Assembly: GCA_963681505.1 (NCBI GenBank)
Contig: OY811985.1
Span: 6,492,073-6,556,072, forward strand
From: Eunapius fragilis
Lineage: Eukaryota; Porifera; Demospongiae; Spongillida; Spongillidae
DNA length: 64,000 nt
Direction of reading: 5' to 3'
In this document: positions 8,930 to 19,618 of the stretch, piece after piece
How the letters are laid out: every line of letters starts with the position of its first letter
Numbering within the stretch: the stretch's first letter is position 1
Notes under the pieces: generated by a model
The model's database searches: none
Told to the model about the DNA's origin: nothing
Seen by the model: only the letters and a program-made list of their open reading frames with translations
Position numbers and translations under genes: made by a program

Positions 8930-11020
8930 ATGCCTGCTCTTGAAGCCTGCTGCAGGAAATGGGAGTTTGCCAGTGACGATCTGGTCTTCCCCTTCTTTGG
9001 TGCGGTCCTATTTCGAATCTCGTGCCTCATTGGCACCCTCATCGCAGTGGGTTACTTCCGAGAAGCATTCGGCTGCTTCGAGTCCCGCCTCCTGGTCGGG
9101 TTCACGTTCTCGGTCATAGCCGTCATCATTGTGGCTATCGTGGTCGACTTCGCCATCATGATTTTCAGTGCCCGCGGGACCATCGTGAGACCCCGCCTGA
9201 GGTGGCCCGTCAAACACTTGCTCCACGTACGGCTGCTTGCATTCCTGGTTGAAATCCTGCTACTGATCGTTGGTACAGTGATCGCCTTTAAACCTGACAT
9301 CGGCAACGGTGATTACACCAACAACGGCACGGCCATCACCAGCTGTCCCAAGATCGAGCAGGCCATCACGCTGATACGTATCATTTCGGGCGTCGATTGG
9401 TGCGTACTGGTGGTATTAGCCTTCGCGATCGTGGTATATCTGGACCCGCTGCATTTCTACTCCACCCGTGCCAACCGCACGATTCGCCTTGTCCACACGG
9501 AAGGGTTGGACGAGACTGAACAGCATTGGATAAGGGTGCAGAACACCTGGGAGAAGAGATTCAAGGTGGCCTGTTGTATCACCGGGAGGGACGACGAACA
9601 CCAGGTAGCCTACAAAGAGGTGGCGCAGCTGTTTACAAACTTCTTCGGCGACCTGAACGTCGTGCCGTCTGACATAGCCGCGGGTCTCGCCCTTCTTCAG
9701 AAGAAGCACCTGGCCGCTATAAAGAATGAAAGTGAAGTAAGTCACACAGCGTCTGTTCCACTCAACCTTCAGAGCGGGGAAGATATGATGGCTTACAAAC
9801 GTTCCTTGCATTACTTGAAACACGCTCTTGCCGTGTATACGTGGTCTCTGCACATCTACATGAACCTGAAGTGCGGCCTTTGCAGCCTCTGTCAATACCT
9901 CACCTGTGCTCCCTGCACCCCTCCGAGTGACGGCGTGGTCGGCGACAACTGTTGCGGCTGCAATATGGCTGGAGTCAGACGCGTGGCCGGGCTAGTGGAT
10001 GAAGATGACGTAGTGTACGCGTCGTTTACGAACGACATTTACCAGAGTCCCTTCCTGGTCCTCCTCGATCACGAGCACAGATCGGTCGTCGTGTCCATAC
10101 GGGGGACCCTCAGCATGGGTGACGTCATAACGGACCTCGTAGCCAATCCGGAACGTGTACAGCTGCCTGAGCCTCTATCGCAGTACTTTGTCCACAAGGG
10201 TATACTGCGTACAGCGGAAAGAATACGGGACAAACTCATAGAGGAGGATATCTTAGACGGAGCCTTCATGAGGGGAGTGGGCTATAACCTTATCATCGTG
10301 GGACATTCGCTCGGCGCGGGTTGCGCGGCAATTCTTGGACTCCTTCTCCGCGAGAGGTACCCTGACCTTCACTGCTACTGCTACTCACCTCCCGGGACGG
10401 TCATCGATGATCAAGGAGCCGCCTACACGGAGACGTTTGTGACGTCCATCACTCTAGGGCACGACCTGGTGTCCCACGCCAGCATACAAACCTTCACCTC
10501 GCTGAAAGAAGACCTTGCCAGAGCCATCGAGCGGAGCAGACGGCCGAAGTACCGCATCTTTCTAGAGGGAGGACTAGAGACCACGTGCTGGTGTTTTGGT
10601 CGGAGGGTCGTGTTCAAAGAGGAAGCAAACGGCGACGAGGCCCAGCGGATAATTGCAGAGGAGGAGGATTACGGCACAGGCGGGTCCGCAAACGAGGGAT
10701 TCGTCCCGGTCATTTCCAGGCACCTGGGCAGTGCCAAACCGGAAGAGCTCCAAGAAGATCTCTTTGTTCCGGGTAAGATCATCCACCTCGCGGACACAGG
10801 TGCCTCCCGAGGATGTTGCAGTAGTAAGAGAACTCTCGAGCCCCAATGGGCCCACAGGTCAGGATTCAAAAAAATCACCGTAACGCCTGGAATGATTCGC
10901 GATCACTTTCCGGATGTTCTTTCAGCAGCCATGAATACCGTGTGGGTGGATAGGGGTAGTGTTAATTACAGTACGAACGGAGGTACTGATTCGGCGCTAG
11001 AAACAGCTAGCATACATTAG
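8930..11020 (+). CDS. DAGLB: Diacylglycerol lipase, DAGL-beta-like, intronless
   Basis: Hydrolyses sn-1 of diacylglycerol to give 2-arachidonoylglycerol-type monoacylglycerols; a plasma-membrane serine lipase. The 696-residue protein starts at the ATG at 8930, whose MPALEACCRKWEFASDDLVF matches the family N-terminus; the frame extends 8 codons further upstream but with no ATG. Four hydrophobic segments lie at about 20-43, 56-80, 100-120 and 155-172. A Cys-rich insert (315-345) precedes the class 3 lipase domain: SVVVSIRGTLSMGDVITDL (385-403), GHSLGAG with nucleophile Ser460, LGHDLV with Asp512 and GKIIHL with His619. Length and the VPSDIAAGLALL and GCCSS-like C-terminal blocks favour DAGLB over DAGLA, which has a long C-terminal tail. 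No intron interrupts the coding region, unlike PCID2 next door and vertebrate DAGL genes. The coding sequence is GC-richer than its surroundings. An ataaaatt TATA-like stretch lies about 40 bp upstream of the ATG; its role is unproven. Confidence 0.95.
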   Translation: MPALEACCRKWEFASDDLVFPFFGAVLFRISCLIGTLIAVGYFREAFGCFESRLLVGFTFSVIAVIIVAIVVDFAIMIFSARGTIVRPRLRWPVKHLLHVRLLAFLVEILLLIVGTVIAFKPDIGNGDYTNNGTAITSCPKIEQAITLIRIISGVDWCVLVVLAFAIVVYLDPLHFYSTRANRTIRLVHTEGLDETEQHWIRVQNTWEKRFKVACCITGRDDEHQVAYKEVAQLFTNFFGDLNVVPSDIAAGLALLQKKHLAAIKNESEVSHTASVPLNLQSGEDMMAYKRSLHYLKHALAVYTWSLHIYMNLKCGLCSLCQYLTCAPCTPPSDGVVGDNCCGCNMAGVRRVAGLVDEDDVVYASFTNDIYQSPFLVLLDHEHRSVVVSIRGTLSMGDVITDLVANPERVQLPEPLSQYFVHKGILRTAERIRDKLIEEDILDGAFMRGVGYNLIIVGHSLGAGCAAILGLLLRERYPDLHCYCYSPPGTVIDDQGAAYTETFVTSITLGHDLVSHASIQTFTSLKEDLARAIERSRRPKYRIFLEGGLETTCWCFGRRVVFKEEANGDEAQRIIAEEEDYGTGGSANEGFVPVISRHLGSAKPEELQEDLFVPGKIIHLADTGASRGCCSSKRTLEPQWAHRSGFKKITVTPGMIRDHFPDVLSAAMNTVWVDRGSVNYSTNGGTDSALETASIH

Positions 11021-11327
11021 CATATTGCATTTGCATATTTTATAACTGATCGACCGTTTGTTTCATTTGTGCAAAGGAATGTCGGAATACATATTTGTAA
11101 TCCAAACGCCCGACTGAGGATACAACTAGTCGTATTCGTATGGACTGGGGATTAGGGGGCATGTGTGCAAGGCACCTCTTTTATTCCCTCACCTGATGAA
11201 ATAGATTACTAGATTCGCACAGAACTGAACTAGTAAAGAAAAACATTCAATCCTCTAATGAGAAAGTTAGTGGGATATAGCCGGGAAATTGATGGAGGCA
11301 TTGTTGGTGTACAAAATCATTTAGAGC
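11021..11327. other. 3' flank of the lipase gene, nothing else seen
   Basis: AT-rich sequence with no supported coding region. No canonical AATAAA was found close to the stop codon. Confidence 0.4.
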
Positions 11328-11488
11328 GAAAAAAACGCGTAATATCAATTATAGATTCGCAATTGATTTGACAGTAAAATCAAGCTCAAATCAAACACAA
11401 TTGATTTTCTGTCAAATCATGCGTTGATTTAACAATTGATTTAGAATCCGTCGTGAAACCAATAATTGATTTGACGCGTTTTTTTTTA
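11328..11488. mobile_element. MITE-like inverted-repeat element (~160 bp)
   Basis: The ends are inverted copies: left gaaaaaaacgcgtaatatcaatta near 11328-11351 in sense, right taattgatttgacgcgtttttttt near 11463-11487. Internally tgatttgacag and ctgtcaaatca form a second inverted pair. There is no coding capacity and no clear target-site duplication. This fits a miniature inverted-repeat element, family unknown. Confidence 0.6.
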
Positions 11489-11705
11489 CTGTGAATGTCG
11501 GACGCTCGTTGCCATTTTCATTTTGCACACGTCAATCACATTTCCCGCGCACGCGTCATAGAAGTGTGTATGGGTTAAAACGTTCATTTTCATAAATCAG
11601 TCCCATAATGGATATACAACTGCCGGGCTGATGTAATTTCAGCCCGTATTACTATATTAGCTTAATTTCTCAGTACACGTTTCGATCCAGACATCGGTAA
11701 GACTT

Positions 11706-12460
11706 TAGGATGCGATTGAAAAGTAGGTTCCCTCCCATACATTCTCAATTAAATACCGGACCATCACCTTAATGAACACCTTGATCAGTGGTAAGTAGGT
11801 CAAATTTTCTCATTGAGAATGTATGGGTGGGAACGTACTTTTCATTTGCATCCTTAATGAACATCTTGATGGTAAGTAGGTCAAATTTTCCCATTGAGAA
11901 TGTATGGGTGGGAACGTACTTTTCATTTGCATCCTAAAGCCATACCCTTGAATGTATAAATGACTCGTAACATGCAAGAGCAAGAGGATACATCACTGCT
12001 ATCTTTCGGCCACACCCCGCCTTATACTGCGTTCTACCTTAACTAATACCTTGATGGTAAGATAGTCCCATTGAGAATGCATGCGCGGGACCATACTTTT
12101 CATTTGCATCCTAAAGCCATACCCTTGAATGTATAAATGAATCATAACATGTAAGAGCAAGTGGATACATTACTGCTATCTTTCAACAACACAGTGACTT
12201 ATAGCGCTTTCTACCTTCATTAACACTATGATGGAAAGATAGTCAAATTTTCCCATTGAGAATGCATGGGCGGGCTCTCATTCGCATGATAAAGCCATAC
12301 CGGTAATATGAATGAGTGATAGCAGTGATGTATCCTCTTTCTCCAATTAGTGTCTCCTCATCCACATATTGTTCTGTATGGGTCTAGGATGCGATTGAAA
12401 AGATGGTTCCCTCCCATATAAGTCTATGGGCTATCTTACCATCAAGGTGTCGATTAAGCC
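11706..12460. repeat. Fossil monomers of the right-hand satellite family, mostly inverted
   Basis: Diverged copies of the satellite box occur here. A plus-oriented copy at 11706-11750 (gattgaaaagtaggttccct) is followed by minus-oriented copies whose gggaacg-type anchor falls at 11829, 11910, 12087 and 12272. A plus-oriented partial copy lies at 12387-12440. Reverse-complementing 11830-12300 gives, in the same order as the satellite, gatagcagtgatg, aaaagtacgttcccaccca, an atgggaaaa block, tttgactatctta and caaggtgtt. Anchor spacings of 177-185 bp match the satellite monomer. 11706-11750 and 11813-11855 form a ~42-bp inverted repeat, as in a foldback element. Confidence 0.75.
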
Positions 12461-13904
12461 ACGTAGCACAGTAAAATGTAGTATGGATGGAAAATTACCC
12501 TTTGATTATATCTTTCCTTCTGAATATCGATTGGCTAAGTAATTAAGTAATGGCAGACCAGATCTAACTTCATACTGCTGCTAGCACAGGGGGGAATGCA
12601 GCATGACTACCATATTTGATTTTGCACATGTGGACCTGCCAAGTGAATGTCTGGTAGTTCAGTATAAGCCTTCTTTATTATTCCATAGAATCCCCTGCTT
12701 GATATATAGCTTATGGGACCCTCCACACTAGCAGATACCTTTGATGGGCATCGCCAAAATGATGCATCACATACAGTAATTTCTCTGCAGAGACTGTGTG
12801 ATTTCCTTCATGGCTAGTGGTATTCATTTCCTTCATTAAAAACAAGATGTGAATATTTTCTGGTGACAGTGCGATTCCATTCAACAGGTTGATTGAAGCA
12901 TGTCCTTAGTACTATCAGGTCAAAACACAGGCATAATGAAATCAAAGGATTGAATTTTAATTATGTCCTGCTTTCACCCTTGACTTAGTAGCATTTTTAG
13001 CAGAGAATGGCTGCATTAGGCGCTGGGATTAGTGTGCCGTAACCCTTCATTTCTGAGGATGCCACTGAGTGGTTTCAGGATTTTAATATAGGCAGTGTGG
13101 CGAACAGCTGGAATGATGAGGTGAAACAAACCTCCAACCCTGCTCAAAGGGGAATTGCTTGTAGCTTCACGGGACCTTAGCGAAGGTGAAAAAGGACTAC
13201 ATTCCGTGCTAAGCTACTGGTGGAAGGATTGATGCCAAATGGTTTTACCATTTCCATTTTAGATAGAATCACTGTCTCTTTCAGGACAAGAGAAAACAAT
13301 GGAAATGATAGTGGATTAATGAGGCTTTGTGATATTCCATTTAAATAGTTGCTGCTGACATTACGAGACTGGCAACTTTCTACTCATGTGGCTAATTGAA
13401 GTGTAGTATGCAGTTTAATTTCATCTGCGTCCTTCTGGTTGATATTTCATTTTGCTCTGAAAATTGAGCTGTTACAGTCTCTCCTTTGTGAGAAAAGACC
13501 AGTACCAATGACTGATTCTACCAGAAAAAAAGAGCAATAATGATGAGTGTATATAAATAGCAGATTGTGGTCAGGTAAGCAATAAGGTCTGAGTGATGCT
13601 GAAATAATATTGAGAGCAAAAGAAGCAACCTGAATGAGTGCTGAGCTGAGATATGTATATGCAATGAATTTAAAGAGTGTTGAGTAGAAGTGATGAACTG
13701 AAAGAGTGCCGAGCTGAGTGCCAAGCGAAGCCGAAGAATGAAATTGAGCATTAAGGAGTGAACTGAAAACAGCAAGGTTATAGTAAAAGCTAATGCCCTG
13801 CTGTGGTGAGATCCAAAATTTAATCAGGATGAGATCCTAGTCTATTGTACTTGGAGTGAAGATGAGTTTAAAAAGATATTGCATGTCCAATCAAAAGTGA
13901 ATCA
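12461..13904. other. Gene-poor AT-rich DNA, nothing clearly identifiable
   Basis: Reading all frames gives only short open frames. 13040-13260 has a weakly protein-like run broken by stops that could be an eroded retroelement gag region, but no motif supports it. Confidence 0.35.
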
Positions 13905-14225
13905 AGGAGGGCATAGACTTATGAGTTATGAAAAGGTGCAAGAACTGCACTTTTACATGTATTTCGATTAAAAAAATGCCCTCCAGATGTTTTTCCTTGT
14001 AGGATCAGAGTTAGTATGGCACACAACATCAAGCAGTGAATGATTATCTGGTGTAGTTATTAAATGCTGCCTTAATCCTTGTAAAATAGGGCTGGACCAG
14101 TGAAGCACCTTTTGTGCAGTGGTTTTAAACAGCAAAGAACTAGGCAAGCAAACGTAATCATACAGTGTTATTAGTATAACACAAATGATACAGCAAGGTG
14201 TGAAAGGACCTACTTTGTTAGCCAT
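13905..14225. repeat. Decayed dispersed repeat, partner of 16195-16605
   Basis: Blocks here recur in the same order near 16195-16605: ggcatagactt/ggcatggagtt, atctggtgtagttattaaatgctg/atctgaagtagttattaataatgctg, and ggaccagtgaag/ggaccagtggag followed by gcagtggttttaaa. The two copies are old. The second lies beside Ty3/gypsy pol fragments, so both may be parts of one retroelement family; that link is inferred. Confidence 0.5.
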
Positions 14226-14282
14226 TTAGAAAACGACGCTGAATAAGCAAAACTAGCAAATAGAAACATATGATTGATGGAG

Positions 14283-14811
14283 CCTGTGAACTATTCTGTT
14301 GTGTTAAGAAGATTTGAAGAGGGAAGGACAGGGATACAAAGGAAGATGGATAGAGCCTATTCTGTTGTGTTAAGAAGGTTTTGAGAGGGAAGGACAGGGA
14401 TACAAAGGAAGATGGATAGAGCGTATTCTGTTGTGTTAAGAAGATTTGAAGAGGGAAGGACAGGGATACAAAGGAAGATGGATAGAGCCTATTCTGGACA
14501 GCCTATTCTGTTGTGTTAAAATTTGAAGAGGGAAGGACAGGGATACAAAGGAAGATGGATAGAGCCTATTCTGTTGTGTTAAGAAGGTTTGAAGAGGGAA
14601 GGACAGGGATACTAAGGAAGATGGATAGAGCCTGTTAAGAAGGTTTGGAGAGGGAGGGACAGGGATACAAAGGAAGATGGATAGAGCCTATTATGTTGTG
14701 TTAAGAAGGTTTGAAGAGGGAAGGACAGGGATACAAAGGAAGATGGATAGTGCCTATTCTGTTGTGTTAAGAAGGTTTTGAAAGGCGGGGCAGGGATACA
14801 AAGGAAGATAT
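14283..14811. repeat. 66-bp minisatellite, about 8 copies
   Basis: The unit is ttctgttgtgttaagaagat, then ttgaagagggaaggacaggg, then atacaaaggaagatggatag plus agccta. Some copies are shortened: one lacks the ttctgttgtg block at about 14630, and one has a 10-bp partial duplication near 14490-14510. Variation is moderate. Confidence 0.93.
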
Positions 14812-15546
14812 CAATCATCACATTTATGAATAAGATCTCATGGAAGAACAGCAAATGATATGACTGTCCTGTCAGAGGTTGTTTTTTTTTTTTGTCGGAA
14901 CTATGAACATTAATTTCGTTTCATCAACCTTTGTGCCGGCTGTGTTAAAATCATCTGGTACATCTGCATGACATATAATCCATTAGTATGAAGATGAGTG
15001 TAGCATGTTGTGAACTTTCTCTTGAGGAAAAGGATATGCAGTTTCATAAACATCTGATGGGTTAACCCATTCAATACTTGCGTTTTAATCTTCGTTGGAG
15101 AAATGATAGCCGCAAAATGTATGCAGTGCAGAATAATAAGGACCTCATAACAGGAATCAGAAAAGCAGAAGATATGGACATACAAGGTAATAATGCCATA
15201 CCACAGAAAATATTCAATTAGAACTTGATGAAACCTTTAATTCGTCGAAAACACCAACTGGTACCTTGCCTGAAGATTGCATCAGTATTTTTCAATATTC
15301 CTATCCTCTACTTTAATGCCACCTATTAAAGATGTTACCTAACATCTACAGATGCCACTTGATACTTAGATATTTCTCAAACATATCACCTAGTCATCTA
15401 ACGTCTAGTTTCAATATTCCCAATCATATCTCTTGTTTGACGTCACCTAATACCGCTTGCTACCTACTAAAAGACTCCAGGCAGCATTACAGAAATGTTT
15501 GGCTGCCACCTCTTGTCAGTACCTCCAAAGGCAACCATCATTCTTT
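14812..15546. other. Non-coding stretch, no supported feature
   Basis: AT-rich with a 12-base T run at about 14881. Short open frames on both strands show no family resemblance. Confidence 0.35.
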
Positions 15547-15557
15547 TGTGTGTGTGT

Positions 15558-15608
<51 letters not shown>
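15547..15608. repeat. (GT)n microsatellite
   Basis: About 31 GT dinucleotides with a single C interruption near 15562. Confidence 0.97.
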
Positions 15609-15609
<1 letters not shown>

Positions 15610-15669
15610 TTGAAGATAGCAGGATTCACATTGTAAGGGAGCTCCAAGATGACATACTAAGGTAGTGTC

Positions 15670-15930
15670 TTTACAGAAATAGGTTTTGCCTCAGATGAAG
15701 CAAAAGTGAAGGCAGTTGTGGAATGGCCAACACCTGGTAGTTTTCTTAGGTCTACTGGAAGTTCATTTGTCATTTAGCTGCTTGATTGATACTAAAGGAC
15801 AACTCGTATTATTGGACTACCATTTGTGATACAGGTTTTTAAGTCTTCACAAGTGATGGCAGGCTGGATCCAACCCTGCAGATGCATCTGCAGTGATGGG
15901 TGTAATTCTCTTTAGTAGTCGGTGTCCATG
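15670..15930 (+). pseudogene. Ty3/gypsy-like pol remnant (RT-RNase H connection)
   Basis: From 15688 the + strand reads ASDEAKVKAVVEWPTP, the conserved stretch following the reverse transcriptase domain in Ty3/gypsy elements. Stops and frameshifts follow within about 60 bp. A second short resemblance, DASAVMGVILF at about 15881-15913, recalls the start of the RNase H domain. No LTR was identified. This is a dead fragment. Confidence 0.6.
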
Positions 15931-16194
15931 GTGAGTATTGTCCTGTTACAACCATCATGTTAAGTGTGACTTTATTCTGTAGTGACAAGTGTGATTCTGT
16001 AGAACAATGCGATTTGCTTTATTTTTCATGGCATTCAAAAGAAATGGTAAGTAGGTAAATAAGGCAACGAGAACTGTTATGATGAGATGGATCAGAAGAT
16101 GTATTGGAGACTATAGAATTGGAGTATTGATGGATGTTGTTTTAATCAATAGTTGTTCACAAGCATGGGAAAGACAAAAAGCTTTTTTTAAAGT
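15931..16194. other. Spacer between retroelement fragments
   Basis: No feature is supported. Confidence 0.3.
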
Positions 16195-16605
16195 CGAGGC
16201 ATGGAGTTGAAGCAGGTAAAAATACTGCATATGCCAGCACTTTTTCATTCAAGTGAAATGCCACAGGTTTATCCTTATTGGATAAGTTATTATGGTATAC
16301 AACTAATCAATATTAAGAATGTTTATCTGAAGTAGTTATTAATAATGCTGCTCAAGCCTTGTTAAAAGTTACTTACAAAAGTAGTAGTTAACAAGAAATT
16401 GTGTGGAGTATTGGAAGCACCACCTTGCATCCAATAATGTCAATAAGTAGTTTGTGTAGAGTATTGGAAGCACCACCTTGCATCCAATAATGTCAATAAG
16501 TAGTTTGAAGAAATTGTGTGGAGTATAGGAGGTACCACCTTGCATCCAAAGGACCAGTGGAGTATTTTTATGCAGTGGTTTTAAAACGGTGTAACCCCTT
16601 CCACA
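16195..16605. repeat. Decayed dispersed repeat with internal triplication
   Basis: Second copy of the repeat seen at 13905-14225. It is interrupted at 16387-16550 by three tandem copies (spacing 53 and 62 bp) of a unit containing gagtattggaagcaccacct and tgcatccaa; the third copy is slightly altered. Confidence 0.6.
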
Positions 16606-16864
16606 CGTCATCAATTATTACTTCAAAATTGATATACTGTTTTAAGCTACTCTTGAGGTTGGTCGTAGAGAGACAAGAGCCAGGGCCAATCCTAGAATGC
16701 ACTACTGGGCCAAGTGAGAAATGGGCACGTTCAGTCAGAGAAAGGCGAAGTAACTGCAGTGGAGGCATTCCCAGTGCTCAAGATGAAGTAGATGTGAGAG
16801 AGCGTTCCTAAAAGGAAGCACACCACACTCGCAGCCCTGTTGGCTGACCAAAAAGCAACAGCCC

Positions 16865-17312
16865 AATTGCCTGGTGTGAATGGGAGGCTTTAAAGTGGCA
16901 CCTGTAAACAAGTCCCGTACTGAAATGTCCAAACTTCAAACATCCCTTTGCACTAAAGAGGGATGCATCAGATTGAGGAGTTGGAGCTGGGCTGTTACTG
17001 AAAACAAGCGCTCATCAAGTGGCCTACTTCAGCAAGAAGCTACTACCATGGGAAAGGTAGTACTCCACCATTGAGAAGAAGTGCATGGCAATTGACCCAT
17101 GCCTTCCGTGTATGCCTCCTATGGATATCCTTCACAGTATGGACTGACCATCACACCCTGGAGTGGCTCGACTGCCTGAAAGGAGGACAACACAAAACAC
17201 ATCTGGTGACGTCTGGGTCTGCAGCTGTATCCTTTCAAAGTGAAGTGAAGGGTCAACTGCAATGCAGATGCCTAATCAGGCTTGTTGGCAGAAGATGGGA
17301 AGAGGAGTAAAA
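16865..17312 (+). pseudogene. Ty3/gypsy-like pol remnant (RT end and RNase H)
   Basis: In one frame from 16881 the translation reads WEALK, then PNFKHPFALKRDASD at 16929-16973, then GVGAGLLL and AYFSKKLLPWER, then YSTIEKKCMAID. These are the ordered motifs of the Ty3/gypsy RT C-terminus and RNase H. In another frame, WTDHHTLEWLDCLK follows at 17140, then a degraded NADALSR-like end near 17262. Stops at 16905, 16974 and 17058 and at least one frameshift show it is inactive. Confidence 0.8.
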
Positions 17313-17661
17313 TTTGTCATCAGATATAATATAAGTTGCTCTTGACAGGACGCTACAGGAGAATCAAAAGAGTGATCTGTTCTCATATACCCCCTAATAG
17401 AAACCACCCATAAAAGCTATTGGTGGATTTTGTATTGTGCATACATGTTAAAGAGTATTTTAACATTCATTTGGAGGTAGTATATATGTACAAGCCCTGT
17501 CTTTTGTCAGACCTCAGGCATTTACAAACGGCAAGAGGCAAGGACAGGTAATTTGCAGCCAATGCATCAGGCTTATCACAGTAATACGAATCAGTGTCAC
17601 TTGCATAACACATATGGTTCAGCAGAATTTATGGAACCTACTTCAGTCCAACTAAGAAATG
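17313..17661. other. Spacer between retroelement remnant and satellite edge
   Basis: No gene is seen. Confidence 0.35.
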
Positions 17662-18756
17662 CTCATAGAACCGTATGGGTGGGAACCTACTTTTGAATTG
17701 CATGTTAAACCCACACTGAAGGTTTTATGCCAGATGTGACATCAATTATAGAAAGAAGGAAGGTCCTTGCTATCTTCCATGTATGCAGTAGTTTACCTGA
17801 ATTAGAAGCCTCATCAACACCTAAATGTTAAGATATTCAAACTTTACCATAGAGATGTCAATAGAAATGTATGGGTGGGAACCTACTTTTGAATTGCTTG
17901 TTAAACACACACTGAAGCACGTATGCATGTGTTGGCATCAAATAAAGAAAGAGGGATGGTCACTACTATCTTCCAAGTGTGCAGTGGTTTTCTAGTAATA
18001 GAAGCCTCCTCAACACCTTGACGTTAAGATAGTTTTACCATAGAGATGTCCATAGAAATGTATGGGTGGGAACCTACTTTTGAATTGCATGTTAAACCCA
18101 CACTGAAGCTTTCATGCCAGAGGTGACATTCATTATAGAAAGAGGGATGGTCCCTGCTATCATCCATGTATGCAATGGTTTACTTGAATTAGAAGCCTGA
18201 TCAACACCTAGATGTTAAGATATTCAAACTATACCATAGAGATGTCCATAGAAATGCATAGGTGGGAACCTACATTTGAACTTTTGTTCAACCCTTACTG
18301 AAGCTAGTAAGCCTGAGGTGGCATCAAATAGAGCAAAAGGGATGGTCCCTGCTATCTTCCATGTATTCAGTGGTTTACTTGAATTAGAAGCCTCATCAAC
18401 ACCTTGATGTAAGATAGTAAAACTTGCCCATAGAGATATATGGGCGGGAACCTACTTTTGAATTGCTTGTTAAACCCATACTGAAGCTAGTATGCCTGAA
18501 GTGGCATTACTTATAGAAAGGGGGATGGTCCCTGCTATCTTCCTTGTGTGCATTGGTTTACTTGAATTAGAAGCCTCATCAACACCTTGATGTTAGGATA
18601 TTCAAACTTTACCATAGACATAACCATAGAAATGTATGGGATGGAACCTACTTTTGAATTGCCTGTTAAAACCCACACTGATATTACTATGACCGAGGTG
18701 ACATAAATTATAGAAAGAGATATGGTCCCTGCTATCTTCCATGTATGCATTGGTTG
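17662..18756 (-). repeat. Diverged satellite edge, minus orientation, 6 monomers
   Basis: Six monomers of about 182-196 bp. The anchor tatgggtgggaacctacttt recurs at about 17674, 17870, 18061, 18257, 18439 and 18635. They are the reverse complement of the main array sequence and differ from one another at many positions. Each contains gctatcttccatgtatgcag, tcatcaacacct and atagagatgtc blocks. Confidence 0.92.
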
Positions 18757-19430
18757 ACAGTGACCATCCCTTTTTATCTGTTTGATGTCACCTTAGGCAT
18801 ATAAGCTTCAGTGTGGGTTTAACAAGAAATTCAAAAGTAGGTTCCCACCCATACATTTCTATGGACATCTCTATGGTAAAGTTTGACTATCTTAACATCT
18901 ATGTGTTGACGAGGCTTCTAAGTCAAGTTAACAAAGGCACACTTGGAAGATACCAGTGACCATCCCTCTTTATCTGTTTGATGTCATCTTTATCTGTTTG
19001 ATGAGGCTTCTAATTCGAGTAAACCAATGCAAACATGGAAGATAGCAGGGACCATATCTCTTTCTATAATTGATGTCATCTTAGGCATATAAGCTTCAGT
19101 GTGGGCTTAACAAGCAATTGAAAAGTAGGATCCCACCCATACATTTTTATGGACATCTCTATGGTAAATTTGACTATCTTAACATCTATGTGTTGACGAC
19201 GCTTCTAAGTCAAGTAAACAAAGGCACACTTGGAAGATAGCAGTGATCATCCCTCTTTATCTGTTTGATGTCATCTTTATCGGTTTGATGAGACTTCTAA
19301 TTCAAGAAAACCAATGCATACATGGAAGATAGCAGGGACCATATCTCTTTCTATAATTGATGTCATCTTAGGCATATAAGATTCAGTGTGGGTTTAACAA
19401 GCAATTGAAAAGTAGGTTCCCACCAATACA
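18757..19430 (+). repeat. Diverged satellite edge, plus orientation, ~288-bp composite units
   Basis: Orientation flips near 18757 (tggttgac then agtgaccatccc). The box gttcccacccatacatttct recurs at 18841, 19129 and 19416, a spacing of about 288 bp, because each unit contains an additional partial monomer (tatctgtttgatgtcatctt repeated). It merges into the homogenised array at about 19430. Confidence 0.88.
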
Positions 19431-19618
19431 TTTCTATGGGAAAATTTTGACTTTCTTAGCATCGAGGTGTTGATGACACATGCAATATGAGCAAACCAAT
19501 GCACAAATGGAAGATAGCAGTAAACACTCCTCTATCTCTTTTAAATGCCACCCCGAGCATACCTGCTTTGGTATGGGTTTACCAAGCGATTCAAAAGTAG
19601 GTTCCCACCCATTCAATT

